Assembly (NCBI GenBank): GCA_949295115.1
Contig: CASFJU010000005.1
Location: 1-57,447 of the forward strand
Reading direction: 5' to 3'
Length of the DNA stretch: 57,447 nucleotides
From: an uncultured Phascolarctobacterium sp.
GTDB taxonomy: Bacteria > Bacillota > Negativicutes > Acidaminococcales > Acidaminococcaceae
Shown here: one piece after another, positions 1 to 8,351 of the stretch
How the letters are laid out: each line of letters begins with the position of its first letter
How positions within the stretch are numbered: the stretch's first letter is position 1
Translations under genes and position numbers: made by a program
The notes under the pieces: model-generated
What the model was told of the DNA's origin: nothing
Seen by the model: the letters and a program-made list of their open reading frames with translations, nothing else
Database searches by the model: none

Positions 1-98
1 ATTTCTTTGTTGACGCTGCGGCCGTTGTTTTCGGCAATAATCTTCATTTTTTTCATAATAATGGGGTGGATGCGCAGGCTGAAGCGTGCAGGTTCCAT
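1..98 (-). CDS. Arc-type ribbon-helix-helix DNA-binding protein (partial, 5' end only)
   Basis: The gene runs off the left edge, so only the first 32 residues are visible. They begin MEPARFSLRIHP and continue through KKMKIIAENNGRSVNKE. This matches the N-terminus of Arc/MetJ-like ribbon-helix-helix repressors: a short basic beta strand (RFSLRI) that inserts in the major groove, followed by helix A and the turn before helix B. A Shine-Dalgarno GGAG lies about 10 nt upstream of the ATG at 98. The region upstream contains a 25-bp perfect palindrome and a repeated ATGTCATT half-element, which suggests autoregulation (inference). Whether an antitoxin/toxin pair follows cannot be seen. Confidence 0.7.
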   Translation of the reverse strand, partial: MEPARFSLRIHPIIMKKMKIIAENNGRSVNKE

Positions 99-143
99 AA
101 AAAACAGCTCCTTCACTTTGATGTCATTGGTATATCAAAACGG

Positions 144-168
144 TTTTATATAATGTCATTATATAAAA
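144..168. promoter_or_regulatory. 25-bp perfect palindrome, probable operator
   Basis: Twelve bases (TTTTATATAATG) are mirrored exactly around a central T at 156. The core ATGTCATT (153-160) recurs at 121-128, 32 bp or about three helical turns away. That second copy sits inside a looser inverted repeat, TTTGAT...ATCAAA, at 117-139. The site lies between the ribbon-helix-helix gene (minus) and the protease gene (plus). Direct repeats of short half-sites are typical of Arc-type operators; binding is inferred. Confidence 0.55.
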
Positions 169-260
169 ATATTAAATTTTTGGCAAGTGCCGCAAAAATT
201 TTTATCGTATTTGCGCGGATATGATAAAATAAAAATAGTGTTATTTTTGGAGGTAAACTT

Positions 261-3185
261 ATGAAGCTTGAAGTTAATAAAATTTACAGCGACTTTGTGG
301 TTAAGCACGCTGAATATGTTGATGAAATACAGAGCGATGCATATTTGCTGGAACACGAAAAGAGCGGCGCAAGGCTGCTGTACCTTGCCAACAGCGACGA
401 TAACAAGGTGTTCAGCATCAGCTTCCGTACGCCGCCGTACGACGATACCGGCGTGGCGCATATTCTGGAACATTCTTCGCTGTGCGGTTCGCGCAAATAT
501 CATTTAAAAGAGCCGTTTGTGGAACTGGTAAAGGGCTCCATGAACACATTTTTAAACGCAATGACTTACCCGGACAAAACCATGTACCCGGTTGCCAGCC
601 GCAATGACAAGGATTTTAAAAACCTGATGGACGTGTACCTTGACGCGGTATTTTACCCGCTGATTTACGAAAACCATTACACGCTGATGCAGGAGGGCTG
701 GCATTACGAAATTGCCGATAAGGACGGCGAACTGGCCTACAACGGCGTTGTTTACAACGAGATGAAGGGTGTGTATTCCTCCGCTGATGCGATTGCCGAG
801 AACGAAGTAATGAAGGCGCTCTTCCCGGACAGTCCGTACCGTTTTGAGTCAGGCGGCTACCCGGCTGCTATTCCGCAGCTTACGCAGGAAGCATTTGAAA
901 ACTTCCACCGCACCTATTACAGCCCGGAAAACTCCTTCATCTACCTGTACGGCGATATGGATATTGAGGCGACGCTGGCTTATCTGGACGGCGAATATTT
1001 ATCGGCGTTTGCCAAAACCGGCAGCGTAAAATCGGAAATTGCTTTGCAGCATCCGTTTGCCAGAACCAAAGAGGTTGAGGCGCATTATCCCGCCGGGGCG
1101 GATGAAGATTTAACGGCTAAAACTTACCACGAACTTGATATTGTTTGCGGCGACGCGCGCGACTCTAAGACAAGCCTTGCGCTGCGCCTTTTAGAAACCG
1201 TGCTTTTGGAAGGCAACAGTGCGCCGCTGCGTTTGGCGCTGCTTGAAAGCGGCATTTGCACCGACGCTTACGGCCAGTACACCGGTAGCCTGCGCCAGCC
1301 TGTGTTTGCGGTTAAGGTAAGCGGCAGCGAGGCGGATAAGCGCGATGAATTTTTGAGCATTGTGTACCGCACTTTGCAGAAGCTGACGATTGAGGGCATT
1401 GATAAAGAGCTTTTGGAAGCATGCCTGAACATGCTGGAGTTTAAACTGCGCGAGGCCGATTTTGGCGCATACCCGAAAGGGTTGATTTACGGAATCGGCG
1501 TGATGGACACCTGGCTGTATGACGGCGACCCGCTGGCAGGGCTGCGCTACAACAAAATGCTGGCAGAGCTGCGTGAAGGCATCAACAGCAATTATTACGA
1601 GCAGTTAATTGAAAATTACCTGCTGGACAACACGCATAAGGTTTTGCTTACGCTGATGCCGAAAAAGGGCATGGAAGAAGCAGAACAGGCAGAACTGGCG
1701 GCAGAAATGCAGCAGATTAAAGACGGCATGACGGACGCTGAACTGGAAGCTGCGATTGAACATTGCCGTATCCTGCACGAGCGTCAGGCAACGCCGGACA
1801 GCCCGGAAGCACTGGCAAGCATTCCGCTGCTGGAGCGCAGTGATATCCGCCGTGAGGCTGAAAAACTGGACGGCGAACTGACGAAAGAAGGCGGCAACGA
1901 ATTTTTGTACGTGCCTGCCTTTACCAATAAAATTGCTTACCTGAACTGGTATTTTGATATGAGCGGCATCGACGGCGCGCTGCTGCCGTACTGCTACTTG
2001 CTGAGCGACATGCTGGGCAAGGTTGACGCCGGCAAGTACACCTATCAGCAGCTATCCACGCTGGGCACAAAATACACCGGCGGCGTAGCGTTTCAGGTGC
2101 ATGCTTATTCCGCGGCGGAAAGCGTTAACGACTACACCGTTAAATTTAATGTTACCGCCAAAGCGCTGGTGCATAATTTAACGCACATGTTTGATATTTT
2201 GCACGCCATTGCGTTGGAAAGCCGCTTTGACAGCACCAAACGCCTGCGCGAAGTGCTGGCCGAAGTTAAGAGCGACTGGGACAGCAATTTCTTCAGCCGC
2301 GGGCAGACGGTGGCGTGCGCGCGTTTGAATTCGTATTATTCACCGGCGGCGCGCGTTAACGAGCAGGATTATTATTCGTACTACGAATTTTTGAAGGATT
2401 TGACCGAGCATTTTGACGAGCGCACGGAAGAAGTTCTGGCAAAACTGCGCAGTCTGACCGGCGTATTTTTTGAAAACACCAAATACCTTTTGGCATACAG
2501 CTGCGAGGAGGAAGACCGTGCGCAGGTGCTGGCAATGGCGAAAGATTTTGCTGCTGCCTTGCCGCAGTCTGTCGTAGCTGGCACCAATGTAAAACCGCTT
2601 GCCGTACCGGGGCTGGACGAGGGCATTATGACTCCGGGTAAAGTGCAGTATGTAGCTGCGGGCGGCGACTTCCGCAAATATGGGCACAAATTTACCGGCG
2701 CGATGAAGGTTTTGGAAACCGTGCTGCGCTACGAATACCTGTGGACGAAAATCCGTATTCAGGGCGGCGCTTACGGCGCATCGGCGGTGTTTGACCGCAA
2801 CGGCAGCATGTATTTTGCTTCCTACCGTGACCCGAAGCTGGCAGAATCGCTGGCGGCTTATAAAGGCCTGCCAGACTGGCTGGAAAGCCTTGACTTGCCG
2901 GAGCGCGAGTTGACGAAGTATGTTATCGGCACTATCAGCGCGGCAGACGTGCCCTTAACCAATTCCATGCGCCTTTCGCAGACGGCACTGGCTCATATCA
3001 AGGGCATTCCGCAGCAAATGCGCCAGCAGACCCGCGACGAAATTTTGAACCTGACTAACGACGATTTGCGCAAGCTCGGACAGGTAGTGTGGGATACGCT
3101 CAGTGATAATTATCTGTGCGTTGTCGGCGGCAGCGGCGCAATTGAAGCCAATAAAGACCTGTTCAAAGCGGTTAAGCATATTTAA
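261..3185 (+). CDS. M16C family zinc metallopeptidase (PreP/falcilysin-like)
   Basis: This is a large clamshell metalloprotease of the insulinase superfamily, which degrades oligopeptides inside a closed chamber. The inverted zinc motif HxxEH is seen as HILEH: His67 and His71 bind zinc and Glu70 is the general base. The third ligand is probably Glu167 in YNEMKG. The length of 974 aa equals the full M16C family size (two M16 halves plus the M16C-associated linker). No signal peptide is evident, so it is probably cytoplasmic. The SD GGAGGT sits 6 nt before the ATG. A -10-like TATGAT lies at 220-225, but no convincing -35 is seen. The DUF1848 gene follows after 2 nt, so the two are probably cotranscribed. 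Confidence 0.93.
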   Translation: MKLEVNKIYSDFVVKHAEYVDEIQSDAYLLEHEKSGARLLYLANSDDNKVFSISFRTPPYDDTGVAHILEHSSLCGSRKYHLKEPFVELVKGSMNTFLNAMTYPDKTMYPVASRNDKDFKNLMDVYLDAVFYPLIYENHYTLMQEGWHYEIADKDGELAYNGVVYNEMKGVYSSADAIAENEVMKALFPDSPYRFESGGYPAAIPQLTQEAFENFHRTYYSPENSFIYLYGDMDIEATLAYLDGEYLSAFAKTGSVKSEIALQHPFARTKEVEAHYPAGADEDLTAKTYHELDIVCGDARDSKTSLALRLLETVLLEGNSAPLRLALLESGICTDAYGQYTGSLRQPVFAVKVSGSEADKRDEFLSIVYRTLQKLTIEGIDKELLEACLNMLEFKLREADFGAYPKGLIYGIGVMDTWLYDGDPLAGLRYNKMLAELREGINSNYYEQLIENYLLDNTHKVLLTLMPKKGMEEAEQAELAAEMQQIKDGMTDAELEAAIEHCRILHERQATPDSPEALASIPLLERSDIRREAEKLDGELTKEGGNEFLYVPAFTNKIAYLNWYFDMSGIDGALLPYCYLLSDMLGKVDAGKYTYQQLSTLGTKYTGGVAFQVHAYSAAESVNDYTVKFNVTAKALVHNLTHMFDILHAIALESRFDSTKRLREVLAEVKSDWDSNFFSRGQTVACARLNSYYSPAARVNEQDYYSYYEFLKDLTEHFDERTEEVLAKLRSLTGVFFENTKYLLAYSCEEEDRAQVLAMAKDFAAALPQSVVAGTNVKPLAVPGLDEGIMTPGKVQYVAAGGDFRKYGHKFTGAMKVLETVLRYEYLWTKIRIQGGAYGASAVFDRNGSMYFASYRDPKLAESLAAYKGLPDWLESLDLPERELTKYVIGTISAADVPLTNSMRLSQTALAHIKGIPQQMRQQTRDEILNLTNDDLRKLGQVVWDTLSDNYLCVVGGSGAIEANKDLFKAVKHI

Positions 3186-3187
3186 CC

Positions 3188-4123
3188 ATGATTATCAGCG
3201 TAAGCCGCAGGACGGACATACCGGCGTTTTATGCGGACTGGTTTTATAACCGCCTGCGCGCCGAGTATGTGTTGGTGCGCAACCCGATGAATTTGCACAA
3301 TGTAAGCAAAGTGCGCCTTACGGCGGATGTTGTGGATGCCTTTGTGTTTTGGACAAAGAACCCGCTGCCGATGGCACGGCGGCTTGATGAATTGGCGGCA
3401 TACCCGTATTACTTTCAGTTTACGCTGACGGGCTACGGCGCAGAAATTGAACCGGGCGTGCCGGATAAAAGGCGCGTGCTGGTGCCTGCGTTTAAGGATT
3501 TGGCGGCGCGGCTTGGTAAAAAGCGAGTTGTCTGGCGGTATGACCCTATATTTTTCAGTAAAAAATATACGCCTGAATACCATTTGGCGTGCTTTGAAGC
3601 CTTGGCGGGAGAACTTAGAAATAGCACGGAACGCTGTGTAATCAGCTTTATGGATAGTTACCGCAATACCAAACGCAATGCGCAGCAATTAGGCGCGGTT
3701 GAAACCGGCAGTGAAGAACTGTATGTTTTTGCCGGGCAGCTTGCCAAAATTGCCGCAAAGTATGGGGTAAAGCTGCAAACCTGCGCGGAAAGTATGGATT
3801 TAACTGCGCTTGGCATTACGCCGTCGGCGTGTATTGATAAGGCGCTGCTGGAAGATATCGGCAGCTTTAAGCTGGATGTAAAAAAGGACGCTAACCAACG
3901 TGCTGAATGCTGCTGCGCTGCAAGCATCGACATCGGCGCATATAACACCTGCCACGGCGGCTGCCTGTATTGCTATGCTAACTACAACGCGCCGCTGGTG
4001 CAAACCAACATCGCCGCACACAATAAAACAAGCCCGTTGATGTCCGGCACATTAACACCACAAGACGAAGTAACAGAACGAAAAATGAAAAGCTGTAAGA
4101 TTATGGCAAATAGTTTGTTTTGA
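3188..4123 (+). CDS. DUF1848 family protein
   Basis: The N-terminus (IISVSRRTDIPAFYADWF) and the FVFWTKNP segment are the hallmarks of DUF1848, a family of unknown function. Near the C-terminus lies a CxxxCxxC cluster (Cys255, Cys259, Cys262), followed by YANYN and preceded by a CCC at about residue 234. CxxxCxxC is the iron-sulfur signature of radical SAM enzymes, but there it is normally near the N-terminus. Iron-sulfur binding is plausible and the reaction is unknown. The start lies 2 nt after the protease stop with no clear SD, so translational coupling is likely. A bidirectional terminator follows at 4128-4158. Confidence 0.85.
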   Translation: MIISVSRRTDIPAFYADWFYNRLRAEYVLVRNPMNLHNVSKVRLTADVVDAFVFWTKNPLPMARRLDELAAYPYYFQFTLTGYGAEIEPGVPDKRRVLVPAFKDLAARLGKKRVVWRYDPIFFSKKYTPEYHLACFEALAGELRNSTERCVISFMDSYRNTKRNAQQLGAVETGSEELYVFAGQLAKIAAKYGVKLQTCAESMDLTALGITPSACIDKALLEDIGSFKLDVKKDANQRAECCCAASIDIGAYNTCHGGCLYCYANYNAPLVQTNIAAHNKTSPLMSGTLTPQDEVTERKMKSCKIMANSLF

Positions 4124-4127
4124 AGTA

Positions 4128-4158
4128 AAAAGCCTGCATGTTTAACATGCAGGCTTTT
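4128..4158. terminator. Bidirectional rho-independent terminator
   Basis: A 13-bp perfect stem (AAAAGCCTGCATG and its complement) closes a TTTAA loop and has T-runs on both sides. It lies between the convergent DUF1848 gene and the XRE gene, and serves both. Confidence 0.88.
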
Positions 4159-4161
4159 GTG

Positions 4162-4584
4162 TTATTGCAGTATTTCCAGATTGTTTTCCATCAAAGTTTC
4201 GTTAATGTACATCAGGCTTTTGCATCGGTCAATGCCGTAATAAATTAAACCGTCGCGGCGGTCGCGCACGTACAGCGGCCTTTCCTGCGCATATTTCAAA
4301 AGGTTCTGCGTTTCCGCAATATCCGCACCGGCGGCAATGGCTAAAATTATCAGCTTATCGCGCCCCGGCGTTTTGCTGCCGCTTAAAATATGGTATACAT
4401 AAGTGCGTTCCAAATTGCTGTTGGCAATTAATGCAGCCTTGCTGATATTTTTGCTTTGCAGCAGATAATTTAAATAATCCGCAGCGGAAGGAAATAGCAG
4501 TTCGGCGTTGTTCCGTTGGCAAAATTCGTCAAACGATTTCGCTTTTGTAAGTTCACTCTGCAAATCTTCGGTCGATTTATTCAT
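4162..4584 (-). CDS. XRE-family helix-turn-helix regulator, divergent from Ser/Thr kinase
   Basis: This 140-aa protein has a helix-turn-helix at about residues 35-75 (YLNYLLQSKNISKAALIANS followed by NLERTYVYHILSGSKTPGRDKLI). The Cro/C1-type recognition helix falls in the ERTYVYHILSG part. The C-terminus (about 85-140) carries a small all-alpha extension that includes YVRDRRDGLIYYGID. An SD GAGGTG precedes the ATG. The gene is divergent from the membrane kinase at 4648, and the two promoters share about 60 bp. This HTH-plus-kinase pairing suggests that the regulator is controlled by, or is a substrate of, the kinase (inference). Confidence 0.82.
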   Translation of the reverse strand: MNKSTEDLQSELTKAKSFDEFCQRNNAELLFPSAADYLNYLLQSKNISKAALIANSNLERTYVYHILSGSKTPGRDKLIILAIAAGADIAETQNLLKYAQERPLYVRDRRDGLIYYGIDRCKSLMYINETLMENNLEILQ

Positions 4585-4606
4585 AATACACCTCGTAATT
4601 TATCTA

Positions 4607-4615
4607 TGCTATAAT
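4607..4615 (+). promoter_or_regulatory. Extended -10 promoter of the Ser/Thr kinase gene
   Basis: TGCTATAAT is a perfect extended -10 (TGnTATAAT). The predicted start of transcription is near 4622. That leaves a 26-nt leader before the ATG at 4648 but only about 11 nt before the ATG at 4633, which favours the later start. Confidence 0.65.
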
Positions 4616-4647
4616 ATTATACAACAAATCAAATGGCGGAAGCAAAA

Positions 4648-5976
4648 ATGAGTGCAACGGCAGAATTTATTCAAAACAATTTTAAAAGTATAACGGTATT
4701 AAAAGCAGGCGCAAACGGCGTTACGGAGCTGGTTACGGATAGCACCAACGCTGTTTATATACGCAAAACGGTTAATGGCACAGGCTTGCCTTATCGCGCG
4801 CTGGCGCAGATGAATATAAACGGCCTGCCAAAAATTTATTACTGTGCGGAAGCAGATGACAAAACTTACGTTGTTGAAGAATATATTAACGGCGTTAATT
4901 TGCAGGACGAGCTGGAACAGGACAGAGTTTTTACTGAAAAACAGGTGCTGCAAATAGCTTTACAGCTTTGTGATGTCCTGCTTGCAATCCACAGCAAAGG
5001 CGTTTTACACCGTGATATTAAGCCCGGCAATATAATTCTGCAAAACGGCAGCGCCTGGCTGATTGACTTCGGCGCGGCAAAAACCGTAAGCGGCGATAAA
5101 ACGCAGGATACTAGAATTTTAGGTACGCCCGGGTTCGCTCCGCCGGAGCAGTACGGGTTCAGTACGACAGATACGCGCAGCGATATTTACGCCTTGGGCA
5201 AAACCATGCAGGCATTGCTGGGCGAAAAATATAACGGCAAAATAAAAGGCGTAATTGCCAAATGCACGCAGTTTGACCCACAAAAGCGTATTGCAAGCGT
5301 TGCGGAGCTGAAAAAACTGCTGTTGCAAACACAAAGCAGCAGTAAAAACCGTGTAGCAACAGCAACGGCAGTTTTAGCAATTTTAGCAGGTGGTTATTAT
5401 TATCTAAACCTGCCTCAGCAGGATACAGCACAGCCGCAACAGCAAGTCATAACAGAAGCACAAAAGGATACGCAGAGTGAAGCCGCAACCGAACAGGAAA
5501 CACAGGAACAAATAACGGCAGGTTTAATTGTAAAAAATTTAGATTTTGCCATCAACACTAACCCGCTTTACCAAACAGTAAGAGAGCAGGGCAAACAGGC
5601 AGGGCTTACTTTGCTGGAACTGTCAAAAGGCAAAATACCAACCTTTACCGTGCATAACGATAGCGGGCAGGAACTTAAAAATCCTAAACTGGTAATACAA
5701 TTTACAAATTTAATGGTAACCGGCAATAACTTTACAGCAGATTCGTGGGGCGGCAGGCAAATTAACTGGCAGCTTGCCAAAAATAATCAGGTTTATGCCG
5801 ATACTGTTACCATCAGCTTAAGCGGCAGTATACCGGCCAATGATTATTTTGATTTTCCGCTTGCAGGCGCATTAGCCAATTATTATGCATCCGGCAGCCC
5901 GGCAGCGGCGCAGGTTACTTTAACGGCAGATAATTTAGAACCGCTGACGCAAACTTACAACATAAAAATAAACTGA
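4648..5976 (+). CDS. Membrane-anchored serine/threonine protein kinase without PASTA domains
   Basis: Numbered from the ATG at 4648 (442 aa), the kinase domain spans about residues 15-225. The ATP lysine is probably Lys40 in YIRKT. The catalytic loop HRDIKPGN has His121-Arg122-Asp123 and Asn128. The metal site is Asp140-Phe-Gly, and the APPE motif is at 164-167. The glycine loop is degenerate (AGANGVTELV). One transmembrane helix follows at about 236-255. A Gln/Glu/Thr-rich linker then leads to a beta-rich outer domain of about 150 residues with no recognised family. PrkC/PknB-type kinases carry PASTA repeats there; none are visible here. The in-frame ATG at 4633 has no SD, whereas GGCGGAAG precedes 4648. 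A terminator follows. Confidence 0.88.
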   Translation: MSATAEFIQNNFKSITVLKAGANGVTELVTDSTNAVYIRKTVNGTGLPYRALAQMNINGLPKIYYCAEADDKTYVVEEYINGVNLQDELEQDRVFTEKQVLQIALQLCDVLLAIHSKGVLHRDIKPGNIILQNGSAWLIDFGAAKTVSGDKTQDTRILGTPGFAPPEQYGFSTTDTRSDIYALGKTMQALLGEKYNGKIKGVIAKCTQFDPQKRIASVAELKKLLLQTQSSSKNRVATATAVLAILAGGYYYLNLPQQDTAQPQQQVITEAQKDTQSEAATEQETQEQITAGLIVKNLDFAINTNPLYQTVREQGKQAGLTLLELSKGKIPTFTVHNDSGQELKNPKLVIQFTNLMVTGNNFTADSWGGRQINWQLAKNNQVYADTVTISLSGSIPANDYFDFPLAGALANYYASGSPAAAQVTLTADNLEPLTQTYNIKIN

Positions 5977-5978
5977 TT

Positions 5979-6008
5979 TAGCGCAGACCAAAAATCTGCG
6001 CTATTTTT
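5979..6008 (+). terminator. Rho-independent terminator of the kinase gene
   Basis: The stem TAGCGCAGA / TCTGCGCTA has a 7-nt loop and is followed by TTTTTG. Confidence 0.8.
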
Positions 6009-6209
6009 GTGTCCTTTTGGGACACCGCTGAGCCGTTTGTTTTTATTAAAATATAACTAAATAAGCTGCACAGTTGTAAGTTTTATCCTGACAGGAAGAA
6101 AAATAAACCTGCAAAGTGTCCGGCATAAACTATCAGGGTTAATTTTAAAACTATCAATGCAAGTTGGCTGCTTGCGCAGATGTCATAATAAAATAAGGCT
6201 GGTGATTGC

Positions 6210-6437
6210 ATGAGCGGTGAAAGCGAAAAATACAGAAAAATCGGCGCTAAAATTAAATTTTACAGGCAGTTAAAAAATATCGGGCAGACTGATTTGGCAG
6301 GGCAGGTGGGCATAACCTCGCAATATTTAAGCAAAATAGAATGCGGCAAGCAAATGCCCAGTTTGCAGGTATTGCTGCTTATTGCTGATAAGCTGGAAAT
6401 TGACGCAGCTGCACTGATTAGCGACAGCGTGGTGTGA
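6210..6437 (+). CDS. Small XRE-family transcriptional regulator
   Basis: This 75-aa protein is almost entirely a Cro/C1-type helix-turn-helix. GAKIKFYRQLKNIGQTDLAG forms helices 1-2, ITSQYLSKIECGKQMPS holds the recognition helix, and LLLIADKLEI is the packing helix. A weak SD (GGTGAT) precedes the ATG. It lies 233 bp past the kinase gene and is separated from it by a terminator. The upstream DNA holds a 6-bp GTGTCC hairpin at 6009-6025 and no other clear element. It probably represses itself or the adjacent cassette (inference). Confidence 0.8.
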   Translation: MSGESEKYRKIGAKIKFYRQLKNIGQTDLAGQVGITSQYLSKIECGKQMPSLQVLLLIADKLEIDAAALISDSVV

Positions 6438-6567
6438 AATTAAGTGCCTTTATATTGTATAAAATTAAAATGTAGAATATACAGCACAAATTATCAAAAT
6501 ATAGAACGGCACACAAGACATTTTTGCTGCATAATATAAATAGATAATTCTAATAAGGTGAAATATT

Positions 6568-6777
6568 ATGTTTGCAATGGAATACAAACGTATAGGGTTA
6601 AATATTCTTTATCACAGGCGCAATAAAGGTTGGACACAGGAGATGCTGGCTCATAAATCAGGCGTATCAAGGTCAAGAATTTCAGATATTGAACGCGGAA
6701 AAGAAGCCTTTAAAATTGATTCGTTGATGATGCTTGCTAAGGCTTTAGAAGTTGATTACAGGGAATTGTTGAGATAG
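6568..6777 (+). CDS. Small XRE-family transcriptional regulator
   Basis: This 69-aa single-domain Cro/C1 helix-turn-helix protein reads RIGLNILYHRRNKGWTQEML, then AHKSGVSRSRISDIERGKEA, the signature around helices 2-3. AAGGTG precedes the ATG. The 130-bp gap upstream (6438-6567) is very AT-rich and holds probable promoter sequence but no clear hairpin. The gene is immediately upstream of the AT-rich cassette that starts at 6819 and is the most likely regulator of it (inference). It is a distinct paralogue of the regulator at 6210. Confidence 0.8.
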   Translation: MFAMEYKRIGLNILYHRRNKGWTQEMLAHKSGVSRSRISDIERGKEAFKIDSLMMLAKALEVDYRELLR

Positions 6778-6818
6778 GTAATTATTTTTTTTGTTTATAT
6801 ATTTAGGAGGTAATAAAA

Positions 6819-6974
6819 ATGGACAAACCGTATCATGTTGAATGGATGTGTACTTATTGCGGTGAGAAAAAATTAATGATGAGCAATGTTGGTAGACCGT
6901 TACTAGGAAACTGTAATAAAAAACCTAACAAAGGTCCGCATAGATGGGTTCTTAATAGAAGGTTATCAAGATAA
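6819..6974 (+). CDS. 51-aa zinc-ribbon-like small protein
   Basis: A strong SD (AGGAGGT) sits 7 nt before an ATG opening a 51-codon frame that begins MDKPYHVEWMCTYCGEKKL. CxxC (Cys11, Cys14), a later Cys32 and a His41 could bind one zinc ion. The C-terminus is basic (HRWVLNRRLSR). The perfect ribosome site and tight spacing to the next gene (22 nt) argue that it is real despite its size. The function is unknown. Codon use is AT-rich like the following genes and unlike the flanking housekeeping DNA. Confidence 0.65.
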   Translation: MDKPYHVEWMCTYCGEKKLMMSNVGRPLLGNCNKKPNKGPHRWVLNRRLSR

Positions 6975-6996
6975 TAATTTAAAGAGGAGAATAAAA

Positions 6997-7206
6997 ATGT
7001 TATATATAGCTGGAGGTATTTTATTAGTAATTGTTGCAGCTTTAACATTGAATCGTGTAGTTGGCGGTCTTGCTGCTGGAGCTGTAATAGTCGGTTGTGC
7101 ATTGTATGTTATAGGTCAAGGAGAAATGGGGCTGCTTATATTAAGAGGGGCAATATTTGTTATTGCTTTATTGTTAGCTGCTCGAGTGTTCAAGTTTTTG
7201 CAGTAA
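6997..7206 (+). CDS. Small hydrophobic membrane protein
   Basis: The 69 residues are almost wholly hydrophobic, with three short predicted membrane segments: MLYIAGGILLVIVAALTL, VVGGLAAGAVIVGCALYVIG, and LLILRGAIFVIALLLAARVF. SD AGAGGAG precedes the ATG. It follows the zinc-ribbon gene by 22 nt and precedes the secreted-protein gene by 25 nt, so it is probably part of one transcript. No family is recognised. Confidence 0.7.
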   Translation: MLYIAGGILLVIVAALTLNRVVGGLAAGAVIVGCALYVIGQGEMGLLILRGAIFVIALLLAARVFKFLQ

Positions 7207-7231
7207 TTTAAGAAAAATGAGGAGGATTATA

Positions 7232-7780
7232 ATGAAAAAAGTAATTTTATCAATATTAGTTTTATTTTTATTGTTATTGTTTACTAGTAGTGTATTAGCT
7301 GCTTCGAATGGTATGATTAAACGACAAGTTGTGAATGGCATTTATCCTGAAATGTCTTATGAAGATATGATAAAAATACTAGGGGAACCTAAATTAGTTG
7401 AAAAAGATAGAGTAATTCCTGGATTTCCAGATAATTCTGCGATGTTATATTATGATAATGGACTTGCGATTAGAGTGATGAAACGCAAAGAACAAAAAGT
7501 TAAGCCCGGTATGGAGAAAATTATGCGTTATGTTCCTGGTGGAGTCTTTGTAAAACGTATAATAGTAAAAAGCCCGAAGATCGCATTTGATTCTGGACTA
7601 CGAGTAGGTATGTCAGAAATGGATGTTTTAAATATTTATGGTGATACACCGGATAAGAGGCGAACAATAAATAATTTACCTGAATATTATTCTTATTCTA
7701 TGATGTGGAATGGAGTGGCGCATTTATTAACAATAAGTTTTGATGATTATGGAAGAGTTAGTGAAATTCAATATAAGTAA
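7232..7780 (+). CDS. Secreted protein with two BamE/OmlA-like modules
   Basis: The ATG at 7232 is chosen because the SD GAGGAGG falls just inside the longer frame that begins at 7217. The product (182 aa) begins with a signal peptide, MKKVILSILVLFLLLLFTSS, with probable cleavage after VLA. Two similar segments follow. One holds GIYPEMSYEDMIKILGEP, the other GLRVGMSEMDVLNIYGDTP, and each leads into beta strands. The pattern G-x3-GM-(S)-x2-(D)-hydrophobic-x3-G-x-P resembles SmpA/OmlA (BamE) and related beta-alpha folds; that assignment is by eye. The DNA is strikingly AT-rich with many AGA and TTA codons. The function is unknown. Confidence 0.7.
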   Translation: MKKVILSILVLFLLLLFTSSVLAASNGMIKRQVVNGIYPEMSYEDMIKILGEPKLVEKDRVIPGFPDNSAMLYYDNGLAIRVMKRKEQKVKPGMEKIMRYVPGGVFVKRIIVKSPKIAFDSGLRVGMSEMDVLNIYGDTPDKRRTINNLPEYYSYSMMWNGVAHLLTISFDDYGRVSEIQYK

Positions 7781-7812
7781 ACAGTTTTAAAGCTTTGGTT
7801 TGGAGGTAAAAA

Positions 7813-8337
7813 ATGAAAAAAATAATAAAATTAGTTATTTTAATTATTTGTTTATGTGTTAATATAGTGGTTTGTGCAGAGCCGTTAAGTATAAGTCAAG
7901 TATCTGTTGAAGGAATAAAACCTGGCATGCTATGGCCTGAAATTGCGCAAAGAACAGATTTAGATGGAGGAATTAGAAATGGAGCTTATGAATGGGATTT
8001 ATATAATGTTCATAGAATTCAATATGTTGGTTTTGATTTAGGTATAGGTAGTAGAATGTCTGTAAGACGAGGATTTTATGGATTAAATGATGATGTAGTA
8101 AGATTTATAGATGTTGTTAGCAATGAGGTTGCGCTACCATGCGGTGCTACAGTAGGTTGGAGTAGAGGAGGGGTTATAAATTGTTTAGGAAACCCACATT
8201 TTTCAAATAGTAAAGAATTTGGATATGATGTATTGGTTGACGAAATTCGTTATAGAATAGGAAAATTGCATTTCTATATAAATCCAAATAATTATGTTGA
8301 TAAGATTGTAATAACAGATGGCTATTATGATATGTAA
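7813..8337 (+). CDS. Secreted protein, paralogue-like to the preceding gene
   Basis: This 174-aa protein has an N-terminal signal peptide (MKKIIKLVILIICLCVNIVVC, probable cleavage near ...VCA-EP). Two GI/GA-x-GM/GW segments follow: VEGIKPGMLWPEIAQ and PCGATVGWSRGGVINCLGNP. The second strongly resembles the G-x3-G-x5-V-x3-LG-x-P module of the upstream gene. It lies 32 nt after that gene, with an SD of TTGGAGGT. AT-rich codon use is shared. The role is unknown; a periplasmic or surface location is inferred. Confidence 0.68.
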   Translation: MKKIIKLVILIICLCVNIVVCAEPLSISQVSVEGIKPGMLWPEIAQRTDLDGGIRNGAYEWDLYNVHRIQYVGFDLGIGSRMSVRRGFYGLNDDVVRFIDVVSNEVALPCGATVGWSRGGVINCLGNPHFSNSKEFGYDVLVDEIRYRIGKLHFYINPNNYVDKIVITDGYYDM

Positions 8338-8351
8338 AAGGGGTGCGATAT

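Noticed and set aside
6009..6025. GTGTCC hairpin as a second terminator or riboswitch
   Set aside because: It is only 6 bp, with no U-tract after it, directly after a good terminator; likely chance.
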